Assembly (NCBI GenBank): GCA_032690845.1
Contig: CM064426.1
Span: 48,217,417 to 48,281,416 of the forward strand
DNA length: 64,000 nt
Source: Eleusine coracana subsp. coracana
Lineage: Eukaryota; Streptophyta; Magnoliopsida; Poales; Poaceae
Reading direction: 5' to 3'
Shown here: piece after piece, positions 54,651 through 64,000 of the stretch
How the letters are laid out: the number at the start of each line of letters is the position of its first letter
Numbering within the stretch: position 1 is the first letter of the stretch
The notes under the pieces: generated by a model
What the model saw: the letters and a program-made list of their open reading frames with translations, nothing else
Database searches by the model: none
Told to the model about the DNA's origin: nothing
Made by a program: the position numbers and the translations under genes

Positions 54651-55995
54651 GAAAACACACATTTCAAGCTTTTTAGGAACAAGAATGGCAAGGTGAATGC
54701 TAAGGTTTTGGGACCACCAAACAAGAAGAGAAAGATCAAGAGCATATGGGTGTCTAAGTGCATTGTTGATCTTGAGAGGTCAACAAAGTAAAAGTGGGTG
54801 CCCAAGAACAAGACCTAGAAGATGGTGGTGGCGGTGAACCATGAGCTTACATGAAGATCAAGTGAAGTCCACCACAAGTGACATGGACCTCAATGACATA
54901 TCTACTCATGAGGGAGGTAACCATGTTTATTCTTAGTAGTTGTAGGGTGTTTTTCCTTCTCTTGCATTGCATGGTAATTAGAACTCCTTTGTGACTAGTA
55001 TGTTTTGCATCCATGCATGTGTAAATAACTAAAACAAAAAAAAACACATAAAAATTAGTCAATGTCTAACCCATCCAAGATAGCTATAAGCAAGGGGGAG
55101 TGCTTGAGATGGTGGTTTGGCTTCTTTCAAGGCAACGGTATGGCTTATAGTGAGTAAGCTTGGGAGGGGTTCAAACTCAACATTGTTAGGTTTTCTTTGT
55201 GTCTTGTTTAACTTTGCTTGCATTCACATGGCATGTTTACTTTCTTTGCATCTGTAAAATGCTTGTTACACGCATCATATAGGAAACACAAAGGAGGCTT
55301 GTCCCACTTGGAGATATTTGTGCCTCATGCTCTATATGAGATTACGTCTCCACAAGTGTGACCGAAGGAAAGGATTGTGCTTCATGCCCATTGAGCAAGC
55401 TCTTATGAACTTCGAGGTTAAATCTACTCACGCGGTTCATGGACTAAGGCTCATACATACCCATTTGGTTCTTTATTTCCTTGATTCTTATTTGCTCGAT
55501 CTTCCATTTGGCATTTGCGAAAATTATAAGGCCATAAAGTGCCACTATTTGAAATGGATGTTTGAGAGTTCCCTTCATATTCCAACTGTATTGTTTATTT
55601 GAGTGTTAAGTGAGGGCACTTGGAAAATGGAGAAAGTCATTTTTACAAATTTCCCATAGTGACAGTACAATCTGCTCTAGAGATCGTATAGTCCGGTCAG
55701 TGCCTCTGTGCATAGAGCCTCGAGACAGTCAAGTTGTAGAGACCGGACACAATGATCACCCTGACCGTACCCTTGTTGGCACTCCCTAAGTGCCCCTTTT
55801 ATATGTGAATATGATCCCAATTAGAGCATAATTGATGCCAATTTAGGCCATTTATCTATGATTTTGCCTATATATTTATATATACTATGTTTTGGAGCTA
55901 TGTTGTAGAAACAGGTAAAATTGGTGATTAATGTGATGCTTGAAGAGGGCAGGAGTCCAGAAGCAACGAAAAGCAGTGAAGAAGCCCAGTGCGCC

Positions 55996-56028
55996 GATCG
56001 ACGCAACCCATGAGCCGATCGGCACAAG
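55996..56028 (+). repeat. GCCGATCGGC palindrome pair, LTR left piece
   Basis: GATC cores start at 55996 and 56017, 21 bases apart (cgccGATCgacgcaa and gccGATCggcacaa). A single diverged copy (cgccGATTgacgcaa) is at 56249. Confidence 0.8.
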
Positions 56029-56302
56029 GGTGTTTTGGCCCACAAAAGTGACCGAGATCCATTCCACATGCTTATAGAAGTTTATCAGCACAAGACACTT
56101 AAAGATATTTGCCTGGAAGATTTATGGAACTTCAAGATCTTGATTTACAGTACAAGACTTTATCTCGAAGAAAAGGCCCACATGGCAGTTGTGGAGGACA
56201 AAGGAACCGACTCGAAGCAGAAACCAGAGAAGACACGGCTTGTGCGCCGATTGACGCAACCAACTTATTTGCTAGAAACCAAGTCCTTTACGAGTAGAAC
56301 CC

Positions 56303-56310
56303 TTATAAAT
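56303..56310 (+). promoter_or_regulatory. TATA box of the Athila-like LTR
   Basis: TTATAAAT lies 40 bases before the solo-LTR insertion point, which would separate this promoter from its gag by 5 kb. Confidence 0.5.
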
Positions 56311-56350
56311 ACTTGTAAACCCCTGGTCGCGAAAGAAGAGGCGTCGGAGG

Positions 56351-59300
56351 TGTCACGGCCCAAAGTCTGAAAACTTTTGTAAGACTTAAAACCTAGGTGA
56401 TAGTGAACTTATGGTCAACCAGTGACCTGAAGTGAGGCCACTCAAAAACTTTTAAAAACTTTTCGAACCCCATGTCAAAGAATCAATTTCGAATCGAAAG
56501 TTAAATAAAAAATTGTCAAAATAGGGCATAAGTTGAGAACTCAACTTTATTCCATGAAAGTCTGCCCCAACTAAAACTAATACAATTAACTACATCAGAA
56601 AAGAGAATTTTGGGGAATTTATCAAGATTTTATGACAAGGTTTGAACCACTTAAATTCAAATAATGTTTAGAAACAGAACACATTGGCAATTTTTTTGCT
56701 CCAATTACAGCAAGAATGAGAACTTGTACTCTGAAGATGAAAGATGGAGAAAAACCTTGAGATCATTCCTACCAAATTTGGTTATTTTTAGAGTAAAGAA
56801 ATGTTAGTTTTTGGTCGAAATACAGAGCCATAGTCTGAAATATTCAAAAAACAAAAACTGAAACCGAATTCAGCGCTTCCTTCTTCTTCCTCTGTCAGAG
56901 TTTGAACGCCGCGTGGATGGCGGCCAGCCGACCAGGAACTTGGTGTTTGCTGCTCTAGATGTCCCCTGCGCCCTATTAAGCCGACCCTACCCGGCCAAAA
57001 CCCTAGTTGCGCCCTCCTTTTTACCTTCTTCCTCCCTCAGCCGCCGCCATTGCTGCTCCCCCTGCAACCTCGCTGCTCGAGCTGCTGCAGACTGTTCGAG
57101 CCCGAGCCCTGCTTCTGGGAGCTGCGCCAGGGAGTCTGGAAGTCTTTCCAGCCATCACCTAGCTCTCCCACGCGCTCCTGGCTGAGATCGAAGCTGTTCT
57201 TCCCTATCTCCGGCAGGGCGACATCAAGCTGCTCCTCCTCTGACCTCTTCCTCCCCGGTGAGCTGCTCCACGATTCCTCGCGTGTGTACCTCGCCAACTT
57301 CCCTGCGCTCATTCCCAGCCCCTTCCCCATGCAGATTGTGCTCAGAATTTGCCGGAATTTGGAGCCCGAGCTGCCGCGGGCGAAGGAGCACCACCCCGTC
57401 AACGAGCACCCATCTCCGGCTTCCCTATCACGAAGACAACCCTATGCCGTTCTTCTTCAGACTCAGGTGAAGCTTTCTGGCCATATCCCGAGCATTCCCG
57501 CGATCTCCTTCGCGCACAGGACATCGCCGAATGCCTCCCCTGCCTGTGCCTTGCCGCCGGCCTCTCTCCGGCCATCGCCGGTGACTAGTGACCTTCCCCA
57601 CAGGTGCGCAACAACATCCAGAGCATTTTACCCTTTGGGCCCGAGCCCATCCGAGCCCTGCAGCGCCGCCCAGCTCCGGGGAGCTGCTCCTTGTGCGCGC
57701 GAACTGAAGTTTAAATGGTGTTTTCTTTTGAGAAATTATTCCAGAAAATGGCAGAAAGTAAAAAAAAATCGATTACTAAATATATACTAAGCAGAAAAAT
57801 GTGAAATAAAATTTTTTGGATTCCTAAGATTAAGATCTACCCAAATAACAAGGTCCTATGGTCTGGATTGAGTTAGTAAAATATGGAGGAGTATATCTTT
57901 GTTTTGAAGAAATGGCTCATATATGGTGTTTTATGAGCTGTAAAATAAAATGGTTTTGCAATAATGTTTCACATGTTATATGTGGCATAAATATAATTTT
58001 ATCTCACCAGGTTATGTTCAGAAATTTAAGGATACCAATTTATCTTTATTTTGACCATTTAAATGCTAGAGAAATAAATATACATGTTTTAATGTTCATT
58101 CTTGTTCTTTATATCTTGTATTGCATTATATTATGCCCCTGTGACAAAAAAAATGTAATTCAAGTACTGAGAATGTGTATGAAATGATTTATTTTCTTCA
58201 AGCATGCCTATCTTTGTTATTTTTGTGGCACTTAATTCATAAGTGATATTTATGTGAAACCAGTGCTAAAAGTTCGTATTTGGTGCATGTAATTTCCCTG
58301 CAAGGTTTCATACTCATGGCATATATCTAAGTATGTGTTTCTAATTATTCTTGCTTATGATATTGAGTCCTGTGATTTTCATAACTAAATAATTATAACT
58401 CATCTAGAGGTGATACAAGTTGCTAATACTTTATTTTGATACCCTCTACCAAGATTAAATAACTCCTAGTATATAAACCTTCTGTAAATGTTTAGTTAAA
58501 CTAGCCCTATGCGCTTAACGCTGATTTATTCGATTCTGGATATGACCGTAGTGTTCTGCTCATAGCGTAAGCTATGAACCTTTAATTTAAGTTTTTTTTA
58601 AGTTCATTATGTTCTTATCTCATTGGTTGTCATCTTTGTAATGTTTCATGTCATAGCTGAAGCCTAAGTTCATGTTTCATTTTGATCTTGCCAATAAACT
58701 AGTTAAGCATACTTAAGTTGCATGACTAGTTAACCTTAGCCTCTAGATAATCTTGTACATTTCAGTAGTATGAATGTTTTACAATGAAATGTTTTATCTC
58801 GACATCGCATTGCTTGGCATGCTTTACTTACTTACATATTGGTTAAGTGCAACATCGTCGTGTAACTATTGGAGTAAGGAATTAATGAAAGAAACTCTTT
58901 AGATGAAAATGCAATAAAACTCATCTTGTTTGTAATCTCAGTGCAATATGAACCAAAATGCTAGCTGCCATGTTTCATATTTTAATCAAATTATATAATA
59001 CTATAGGCTTTAATAAAACTTAAGTCATGCTTCACCTTGCGATTTATCATGTTTACTCATTGCCATCATGTTTGTGTGTCCTCATTTGTTAATAGTAACT
59101 CCAGTGGTGATGCCAAATATCTTTCTTAGAAATCATGGTTAGGTCATGCATGTGTAACAAAATTTATAAAGTTCATGTTTCTTCTAATTTCAAGCTTGTA
59201 TGAGCATTTGACATGTCAATCATGCCTATGGTTGCATCTGTTGCTAATTTTGGTATGTATTTTGTGTGCATGGTAAATTGATGAAAACCATGCTAAAACT

Positions 59301-61347
59301 CAAGTTTCATGCTGTTCTAATCATATGTAAAGTCTCATTATTTTGTCTCATTTCTAAGTGCATGTTTCATATTAATTACCTAGATGCTTAAGCAACTTGC
59401 AAAAATCATAACTAAATAATTAAAATTGATATCACAGTGAATCAATTTGTAAAAATCGTGTTTTAATGTACCTCATCAACTAAAAATGACCCCATGTCCA
59501 GAATATTTCTACAAATTTTCTCCTAATGGTTAATCACCGATTTAACCAAACTTAATCGATTCAGGACAGAATCTCAGTGTTTTATTAATAACTCGAGCTA
59601 TATAACTTCAAATTGAGTAATTCCAGTCGAATTGCGTTCATAACTTGATTACCTACCGTTCTGCCAAGTTTCATATGATTTGCAGCATGCATCAGATCAT
59701 GGCATCTATTTTTATACCGACGTATTTTCTGAATCTAGTGATCGATATATCAGAGAGCAACGTGGGTGAAATGAAGGGATAAAGCTGCTGTGATTGATTG
59801 TTGTTTGAACACAACATGATTGATTGCTGTGAATACCTGCAAACTCCAGGCAAGCACCATGCATATCTTTACCCTTATTTGGATGAGTCTAATTTGAAGT
59901 ATGCGTCTATGTTTGCATTAAGTCGGGCACTAGTGATATTTATGAGTTAAATACTATTTGCTGCATTATTCCCTACTTGTTATTTGTTATATCTTTATCC
60001 TTGATTTGTTTCTGTTTTAGGGTGGGTTGGTTTATTTTGGTCGTTGTTTGTCAAATGCTTAGCAATGCTCAGATTGGGTAGACTAAATTGGTATACACAT
60101 GATGATCGGTTTAGATTTGGTAAGCTTCAGATAATGATTAATTTGATGATTAGGAGAGGGATAGGCGGTAGCCTATCTTGGTTGATTAAGGACCACGTGA
60201 TGTTCTCGTTGGTCTAAGCACTTTCCGTTCTATCAACATGTTGAATATAATGGTAAGACAAGCCGATTATCTCACTTCATACTGGTTGTTGGTCGATGAC
60301 TTTATTACTTGATTGACACGTACGAGTATCTATGCTGGGTACTTCCGGAGAAGGTCCATAGTACTCCCTGTGATGAGGATTTTCTAGCTGTCCGGGAATG
60401 GGTGTGAAAAAGGTTGACATGAGTACCCCCTTATGTGGCTTGGTCGGTTACATAAGCCGCATGGTCCTCTAGTCGTGTGGGTACATTGGGACTCCCCTGC
60501 AGGGTGTATAATCAATTTGAATTGCCGCGATCTCGGTCATGATCACGCTTAGTGTTCCATTGAGCTTCATCATAGTAATTAGACTTTCACTTGAGATGAT
60601 AAAATTGATAATTTGGGAGATGGTGTATGATGATACTTGGATACATAATTGTATGGGGCTGTCTAGGTGTCTTGTGCCCATTAGTTGGTCTTTTGTTTAT
60701 GCTTATATTCACATGTAACTTTATACTTATTATCACTTTATGCAAAAATGTCAACCTATGACTTTATTCCTTGCTACAACCAAAATGCATAATCCTTTGG
60801 AGTCGGGACTAGCCCACGGGTAAGTCTTGTGGAGTACCTTCGTACTCACGTTTGTTTGCTTAAGTTTTTGCAGGTGTGATGTCATGCTATACCGTTTTGG
60901 TGTGAGTTGGTGGTGTTCGTGGACTGAGCACTATCAGCATTCTTTTACTTTGTTTTCAAAATCTTCCATTGCGTACTCGTCATTATTTATACTAGAACCT
61001 GAAACAAATAGTTGGCTTAGTAGTTCTCTCATGATCTAGTAATTTTGATAGATAAAACAAATTCTAATGCTCTCATTCTTGTAAAATTTCAGAACCTATA
61101 TACTTTGTTGTATCACTTGTAATATGATGTATATGACTTGTAAAATTTTGTAATATGGTATGTGTGACTCCCATGTGAGATATGCAATGTTGTTTACTGA
61201 TGTGCTATGTTCCTGGGCGTTGTTTAGGAAGCACATCGGGGGACTACCGGGGTTGGATTCTTATTGGTTGAATTGTTGGCTCGCGTGTTATTTATGAATA
61301 GCGAGCTAATTCAACTAATTTGGATTTAACTTGGGCGGTTCTCCACA
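56351..61347 (+). mobile_element. Solo LTR of a chromovirus, about 5.0 kb
   Basis: It starts TGTCACGGCCCAAAGTC and ends GGGCGGTTCTCCACA, and no PBS, PPT or coding domain lies next to it. GGAGG before it and AGAGG after it look like a target-site duplication with one change. It has a GC-rich core (56880-57710), then a long AT-rich part, and the conserved GTAAGT plus hairpin at 60820-60847. Solo LTRs form by recombination between the two LTRs of one element. The 246-codon frame at 57050-57790 is Pro/Ser-rich LTR sequence with no domain and is not annotated. Confidence 0.72.
60820..60874 (+). promoter_or_regulatory. Conserved LTR hairpin with splice-like borders (solo LTR copy)
   Basis: CGG/GTAAGTCTTG is followed by GAGTAC-CTTC-GTACTC (60832-60847) and a TTTTTGCAG/G at about 60865-60874. 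GT-to-AG is 54 bases. Compared with element 1 the last stem pair is C-G in place of T-A. Confidence 0.5.
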
Positions 61348-61967
61348 AGAGGGACAACAGATCCGTGAGTTAGAGCCACGGAGGTTCGCCCCGTTAGAAT
61401 AGATCTCTAGTTGAGTTTCAAGAACCATTGGAGTAAGAGTTGATCTGTTAAGGTAGACCATCTCGGTGGTGATGAATCTCACTCTATGTATCTCAAGGAT
61501 AATCTAATATGTTGATGATGGTTTTGGTGACTTGTCTATCTTGATTCTGTAATCATGCATGTGCTTATTCCGATTGCTTAGTTCTAGGCTAAGTAGGTTG
61601 ATATTATTTTGATCATGGTGATCAGGATAGTATTCGGACATTGTATTGATTATGGTTGCTTGATGATGCTAGTAGTGTGGTTTAGCGGTGACAACACTAA
61701 ACCTACGCAGCACTATTGGATAGTTGAGTAGAGTAAGATACCTACGTAATTAAGGGTCTCCTCTCGGCAACAATAAATCGAGAGACGCTCGGAAAGGTGG
61801 GTGGTCATATTCTTTATAGGTTTTCATTGATCCATGTAATTACCATTATGATGCTATTTGATTAGACTATCTGGTTACGATCTCACTAGTAGATATCTGG
61901 TTGCTCACTTAATAGCTTAGGCTTATGAGGTGTCTGGCGCACTTTGGCTTAGATTCGTTTGTGTGCC

Positions 61968-62052
61968 GATCGGCTCAACTCCAGCGCCGATCGGCGCAAT
62001 TACAGATTTGGTAGTGTGCCGATCGGCTCAATTTCTACGTCGATCGGCGCAA
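61968..62052 (+). repeat. GCCGATCGGC palindromes, LTR right piece
   Basis: GATC cores start at 61968, 61989, 62021 and 62042, giving two pairs each exactly 21 bases apart. Each member ends in GGCTCAA or GGCGCAA. Confidence 0.85.
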
Positions 62053-62292
62053 ATGGCAGATTTGCTATCTGGTGCACCTTTGCGCTGGCCAGTCTCCTCT
62101 CATACAACTAGAACTCGATAGTAGCCTTGACTAAAACTTCTACTGTTAACTTTGTTTAATAATCTCTAAAGTCCCAGTGGATATGATAAACCTTGGAATA
62201 CTCAAATCAAGGGAAAAAGTGCTACAATCGTATAACATCCTCTTGCTGTATATAAGTGGGTGCGTAGTTACGACCAACAAGCTACCTTTTTC

Positions 62293-62310
62293 TAGCGCCA
62301 TTGCCGGGGA
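62293..62310 (+). promoter_or_regulatory. Primer binding site, tRNA-Asp type
   Basis: TAGCGCCATTGCCGGGGA differs at two positions from TGGCGCCGTTGCCGGGGA, the PBS usual in Athila and related gypsy elements. The LTR probably ends at ACCAACA (62279). Confidence 0.75.
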
Positions 62311-62411
62311 CCATAGCAGGTTTCTAAACATTGTTTGATGTATTAGTGTTTAGTCATTGTGCTTTACTTGTCTCTTTAGTACATATATTCTGTTAAGTAA
62401 AACTAATAGGT

Positions 62412-64000
62412 ATGGACGGTCCTAAGTCAAACAAACCCTCTAATTACACTGATGATCTAGAAAGGCTCTTACGCAACAAGAGAGCAGCGGAGAAGAGAAG
62501 CAAGTCACTTGGAGATTTAGCTGGAGAAGCAGTCCAAGCCAACCCTTGAGTATTATTCACAATCGTAGATCCAGAAGTAGAGGAGATGGCAGAATTACCC
62601 TTGGTTAATCGTTTCAAGCCTCAACTGACTAATGTTGTCAAGACAGATTTCCACGAAGCCCAAGATCAGAATCCATATCAACTGGAGATATATGTTGGAT
62701 TAGTTGCGCAACAACTGTTCACAGGTTCGGAAGATCCCAATCACCATTTGCAACACTTCCTTGAAGTTTGTAGTACATTCAAGATAAATGGATTGACCAG
62801 AGATCAAGCACGTGTGTGGCTGTTCCCCTTCTCTCTAGTTGGACGCCCCAAGCAGTGGTACGATGGATTGGAAAACGCAGTAAAAATTGTGTGGGGACAC
62901 TTTAGCAGCTGCATTCTTAGCCAAATATTTCCCTCCTCGTAAGACACAAGCTTTGAAGAATAAGATTCGTGGATTTATGAAGAATGTCGATGAGAGCATT
63001 GGAGAAGCGTGGGAAAGATACAACAAATATACTGATGCATGCCCTCATCATGGTCTAACAGTTGGAGAAATTATTGAGAGATTCTACATGGGATTGAATT
63101 TTCAATCTCGTCAACACTTAGATGCTTCAGCTGCAGTTTCGTTCATAGCAAAGACTCCCAACCAAGCTAAGGAATTGATCAAGTTGTTAGTTGAAAATCA
63201 ATCATGGGATAGTGAGAGAAGTTCAAGAAATATACAACCTTCAAAAGGAGTGGCAAAAAGTGTGATTGAGAGGACTCATAAAGACTTAGTTATGGATCGC
63301 CTTGATGATATTCAATGAAGGTTGGATAATAATCATCATATCCCTAAGGAAGAGTCGCTCAAGCTAGCGGAATCACGCTCCACTTGTAGCGAGTGTGGGG
63401 AATTTGGTCATGTGCAGAAAGATTGCCCTAAAGAGATGAAGATGCTAGAATATATGAAGAATAGTGGATGGAAGCCTCAATTTCAGCAGCAAAGGAGTTC
63501 TTTCTCTACTAGTTCGTCCATGCAAAACTCTATCCCACTTCGTCTCCAATGTCATGAGTTCTTCCAAGCTCAAGAGAAGATCAATAAGGACAACCAAGCT
63601 AAATTCAAGGAGATTGATCGTATCCTTGGGGGGATCAATGACAAGGTGATAGAGATTGGGAGCTCCAATGAGCAGATTTTGAAGCATACCAAGATTATGG
63701 AGCAATAGATGGGACAGTTATCATAAGCCATTCAAAGTAACAAGGGGGCTATTCCTGGCAATACAATGTCTGTAGAACAGTTGAAGGCAATAGCTACATG
63801 GTCAAGAAAGCAAATAGAAGATCCAGAGCACTCTGCGGGAGCAAGGAAGACCCGCGCCGATCGCCTCATACCAAGCACCGATCGGCGCGAAGGTATAGGC
63901 ATCGATCGGCTCAATGAGAGCGCCGATCGACGCAAGGAGGATATTGACCTCTCTGGTCTGAAAAAGGGCATGGAAACAGAGGAGCATGGCCCTGCCATGT
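62412..64000 (+). pseudogene. Athila-like gag, broken, continuing past the window
   Basis: The frame starts MDGPKSNKPSNYTDDLERLL at 62412 and is stopped by a TGA at 62547-62549. It continues in frame from 62586 (QNPYQLEIYVGLVAQQLFTG, ARVWLFPFSLVGRPKQWYDG). A frameshift near 62890 leads to the second half of the retrotransposon gag domain (LAAAFLAKYFPPRKTQALKN, IGEAWERYNKYTDACPHHGL). A CCHC knuckle follows near 63380 (CSECGEFGHVQKDC). Further stops are at 63316 and 63706. After 63709 the same frame is still readable and includes the in-frame palindrome region (63859-63936). Protease and pol lie outside the window. Confidence 0.85.
63859..63936 (+). repeat. GATCGG palindromes inside the gag reading frame
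   Basis: GATC cores start at 63859, 63880, 63904 and 63925, with spacings of 21, 24 and 21. They encode a short repeated motif (ADRL...TDRR, IDRLNESADRR). Confidence 0.82.

Larger units (their letters stand above)
51250..55800 (+). mobile_element. Copia B: copia element (Maximus/SIRE-like) with gag but no pol
   Basis: The 5' LTR ends at 52791 (TTACA) and a tRNA-iMet PBS follows at 52794-52805. A gag of about 600 codons is broken by several stops. Directly after the gag remnants (KWVPKNK near 54800) the protease, integrase and RT are missing. A polypurine-like CAAGGGGGAG appears at 55091-55100. The GACCGG-type palindromes of the 5' LTR recur at about 55685-55770, so the last part may be the beginning of a 3' LTR. 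The left LTR edge (near 51250) is not fixed. It is either a non-autonomous family or a deletion derivative. Confidence 0.7.
55804..64000 (+). mobile_element. Athila-like Ty3/gypsy element, 5' part, split by a solo LTR
   Basis: The LTR is in two pieces, 55804-56350 and 61348-62279 (about 1.5 kb together), because a solo LTR was inserted into it. A tRNA-Asp-type PBS follows, then gag, and the element runs off the window at 64000. The PBS and gag motifs define the Athila group. GCCGATCGGC palindromes occur in both LTR pieces and again inside the gag region, tying the parts together. The left end is set at TGTGAATATG and is uncertain. Confidence 0.75.

Noticed and set aside
57050..57790. 246-codon ORF on the plus strand
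   Set aside because: It lies in the GC-rich core of a solo LTR, is Pro/Ser/Leu-rich with no recognisable domain, and overlaps other long frames in the same stretch.
61371..61384. CGGAGG at 61379-61384 as the right target-site duplication of the solo LTR
   Set aside because: It matches CGGAGG at 56345-56350, but the LTR would then end in GAGCCA. The end GGCGGTTCTCCACA at 61347 with AGAGG fits the LTR family better. I keep this as the less likely alternative.

Overview
The window is a block of nuclear DNA from a grass (Poaceae), made almost entirely of nested and decayed LTR retrotransposons. Four things point to a grass: Ty3/gypsy chromoviruses with very long LTRs and an extra upstream gene of the rice RIRE3/RIRE8 type, Tat- and Athila-like gypsy relatives, Ty1/copia elements with an initiator-tRNA-Met primer site, and small fragments of plant host genes (an NRT2-type nitrate transporter, a kinase-like piece, a possible defensin-like peptide). 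The species cannot be read from the sequence. There is no bacterial, organellar or CRISPR signal, no tRNA or rRNA gene, and no clearly intact ordinary host gene.

Layout from left to right. 1-520: tail of an LTR with a 17-bp GC-rich array and a TATA box. 521-745: the first 225 bases of another LTR. 1573-15972: a complete minus-strand chromovirus (element 1; two 3.8-kb LTRs, GCTTT target-site duplication, PBS, PPT, ORF0, gag, pol, chromodomain), with its reading frames broken. 15978-21720: AT-rich, with kinase-like, NRT2 and LINE-like fragments. 21722-25041: the 3' end of a Tat-like gypsy element with an antisense Transposase_28-like ORF, a 60-bp tandem repeat and a 3' LTR. 25042-34583: a second, truncated minus-strand chromovirus (element 2). 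34584-38774: a plus-strand, 5'- and 3'-truncated relative (element 3) with an intact 269-codon ORF0. 38910-47334: an unidentified ORF split by a complete 7.8-kb copia element (copia A, 39041-46828, AAACC target-site duplication). 48180-48528: a possible defensin-like gene. 48860-51240: chromovirus LTR. 51250-55800: a copia element with gag but no pol (copia B). 55804-64000: the 5' part of an Athila-like element whose LTR is split by a 5-kb solo LTR (56351-61347).

How the parts work together. Each retrotransposon has the usual logic: LTR promoter, tRNA-primed minus-strand synthesis at the PBS, PPT-primed plus strand, gag as particle protein, and pol as protease, reverse transcriptase, RNase H and integrase. 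The chromovirus integrases end in a chromodomain, which in that clade is linked to targeting of heterochromatin. Most frames carry stops, many explained by C-to-T or G-to-A change, so most copies cannot now make their own proteins.

The strongest unexplained signals are in RNA- and DNA-level structure. (1) Four nested hairpins lie upstream of the copia A gag, with paired base changes between copies. (2) Branch-point-like and 3'-splice-like motifs stand directly before the ORF0 and gag starts in diverged chromoviruses, with a perfect 5'-splice-like CGG/GTAAGT in their LTRs. (3) Several unrelated LTR families carry their own short GC-rich palindromes; in two families these are spaced 21 (sometimes 24) bases apart. 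All conclusions are from reading the sequence; no alignment or database search was run.
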